Shown: in pieces, positions 62,847 through 64,000 of the stretch | How positions within the stretch are numbered: the stretch's first letter is position 1 | Layout of the letters: each line of letters begins with the position of its first letter | DNA from: Trichinella spiralis | Lineage: Eukaryota; Nematoda; Enoplea; Trichinellida; Trichinellidae | Direction: 5' to 3' | Assembly: GCA_000181795.3 (NCBI GenBank) | Contig: CM012953.1 | Coordinates: 5,281,778 to 5,345,777 of the forward strand | Length of the DNA stretch: 64,000 bases | Position numbers and translations under genes: made by a program | The notes under the pieces: model-generated | Told to the model about the DNA's origin: nothing | Seen by the model: only the letters and a program-made list of their open reading frames with translations | Database searches by the model: none

Positions 62847-64000
62847 ATGGAAAACCCATCTCAACCGAAAAAAGAAACGCAATCAAGCTCGAATCAAGCG
62901 AAGCTGAAAAAAACAGTAAAGTCGGTTACTCAGCCTAGCGGACTAACCAAAGACGATTCCATCGATGCAACTATGTCGGCAATGACGAACGTTGCCGGTT
63001 ATTCTATGTTGTATTCAATGGCTCCTGATGCGAAGAATAAGCAGCAGGAAATTGCCGCAAAAGCGCAGACGGTACAACATTTACCAGCAGCGCAAACAGA
63101 GGAAAGTCCAGTACAGAGCAAGCCTCAGTCTACAATTACAAAGCCTACCAAGACAGCAACACCACCAAAGCAGCAAACTGATGTCAGTAGCGTTCATCCT
63201 ACTGTGTCAGAAATGACAAACGCTGGCGGTTACACAATGATGTATTCAATGGCACCTGATGATGATCAGCCGAAGGTGCCCGCAACTGATGAACAGAAAA
63301 TACAAACCCTGCCAACAGCGGATCAAATTGATAAACAAGCACATACTGCTATACCCCAGCCTGAATCTAAAATGGAACCAAAATCTGCGAAAGATCTAAA
63401 ATCAGTAACACCACCAAGGAAGGAAGCAGATGTCACTTCTGTAGACCCTACTATGTCAGCAATGACAAATGTCGGCGGTTACACAATGATGTATTCAATG
63501 GCACCTGATGGTGCTCAACCGAAGCTCCCCGCAACTGATGAGCAGAAATTGCAAACTGTACCAGCAGCAGATCAAGTAGATAATAGGGCATTGACTGCCA
63601 TACCTGAGCCAGAACAGAATTTGACACCAAAATCTGCGAAAGATCTAAAATCAGTAACACCACCAAGCAAGGAAGCAGATGTCACTTCTGTAGATCCTAC
63701 TCTGTCAGCAATGACAAACGTTGGCGGTTATTCAATGATGTATTCTATGGCACCGGATGAAAAAAAACCGATATCCCCGATAACAGATGAACAGAAAATG
63801 AAAGCTCTACCAACAGCAGCTCAAGTTGATAATAGGGCATTGACTGCCATACCTGAGCCAGAACAGAATTTGACACCAAAATCTGTGAAAGATCTAAAAT
63901 CAGTAACACCACCAAGCAAGGAAGCAGATGTCACTTCTGTAGACCCTACTATATCAGCAATGACAAATGTCGGCGGTTATTCAATGATGTATTCTATGGC
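62847..64000 (+). CDS. Tandem-repeat, low-complexity protein (5' part, runs off window)
   Basis: Open from ATG 62847 to the window edge with no stop (at least 384 codons). It is rich in Pro, Thr, Ser, Lys and Ala with no cysteine and no signal peptide, so probably an intrinsically disordered intracellular protein. A 16-residue core, typically MTNVGGYTMMYSMAPD, starts at 62982, 63213, 63462, 63711 and 63960. The spacing is 231 then exactly 249 nt three times, an 83-residue repeat with a shorter first unit. The linkers end KDLKSVTPPSKEADVTSVDP and are most alike in the last three units. I recognise no family; the core could be a short binding motif presented many times. Because the start region is already non-repetitive and basic (KKETQSSSNQAKLKK), the start codon call is reasonable, but a spliced upstream exon cannot be excluded. 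Confidence 0.75.
   Translation, partial: MENPSQPKKETQSSSNQAKLKKTVKSVTQPSGLTKDDSIDATMSAMTNVAGYSMLYSMAPDAKNKQQEIAAKAQTVQHLPAAQTEESPVQSKPQSTITKPTKTATPPKQQTDVSSVHPTVSEMTNAGGYTMMYSMAPDDDQPKVPATDEQKIQTLPTADQIDKQAHTAIPQPESKMEPKSAKDLKSVTPPRKEADVTSVDPTMSAMTNVGGYTMMYSMAPDGAQPKLPATDEQKLQTVPAADQVDNRALTAIPEPEQNLTPKSAKDLKSVTPPSKEADVTSVDPTLSAMTNVGGYSMMYSMAPDEKKPISPITDEQKMKALPTAAQVDNRALTAIPEPEQNLTPKSVKDLKSVTPPSKEADVTSVDPTISAMTNVGGYSMMYSM

Noticed and set aside
1-64000. CRISPR arrays, bacterial-type operons, tRNA or rRNA genes
   Set aside because: None seen. The gene structure is clearly eukaryotic, and no tRNA cloverleaf or rRNA block was noticed by eye, though a tRNA scan was not possible.

Overview
The window looks like AT-rich genomic DNA of a small-genome invertebrate, most likely a nematode. 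Genes are split by many short introns (about 35-370 nt, with a few longer ones) with GT...TTTCAG or TTTTAG borders. The gene set is metazoan: chondroitin polymerising factor, fukutin, exocyst EXO70, a MAP kinase kinase, PGRMC and MYBBP1A. The species cannot be named from sequence alone. Exon borders below were placed by hand from splice consensus, unbroken reading frame and remembered family motifs. For every multi-exon model the summed length is a multiple of three.

Layout. 1.1-3.5 kb (-): MKK4-type MAP kinase kinase. 4.5-5.5 kb: an unidentified broken ORF pair and a complete non-autonomous hAT element with target-site duplication. 8.5-12.5 kb (+): alpha-1,3-fucosyltransferase. 13.3-15.1 kb (-): ecto-nucleotide pyrophosphatase/phosphodiesterase. 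17.3-18.0 kb (+): PGRMC-type haem-binding cytochrome-b5-like protein. 18.6-22.3 kb (-): EXO70 with 20 exons. 22.7-25.7 kb (-): chondroitin polymerising factor. 30.1-31.8 kb (+): fukutin-like protein. Four of these genes (fucosyltransferase, ENPP, CHPF, fukutin) act in the secretory pathway or outside the cell, and EXO70 serves exocytosis. They are not an operon.

33-50 kb is the accessory part. A tandem array of three secreted five-PAN-domain genes (A, C, B) lies between two decayed piggyBac-type transposase relics on opposite strands, with a hAT fragment beyond. Genes A and B lie in a recent segmental duplication (about 34.6-39.05 kb and 43.8-48.75 kb). It also carries a 378-bp repeat block, a TTATA-type satellite (expanded and gapped in copy B), and the promoter plus first exon of gene C. 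The second copy of that first exon is orphaned. A and B differ mainly by amino-acid replacements while some introns are nearly identical, which suggests diversifying selection.

50-64 kb: a NUDT9-like gene whose Nudix catalytic box is destroyed, a 14-15 exon MYBBP1A/Pol5-like nucleolar gene, and the 5' part of a low-complexity gene built of an 83-residue tandem repeat that runs off the window.
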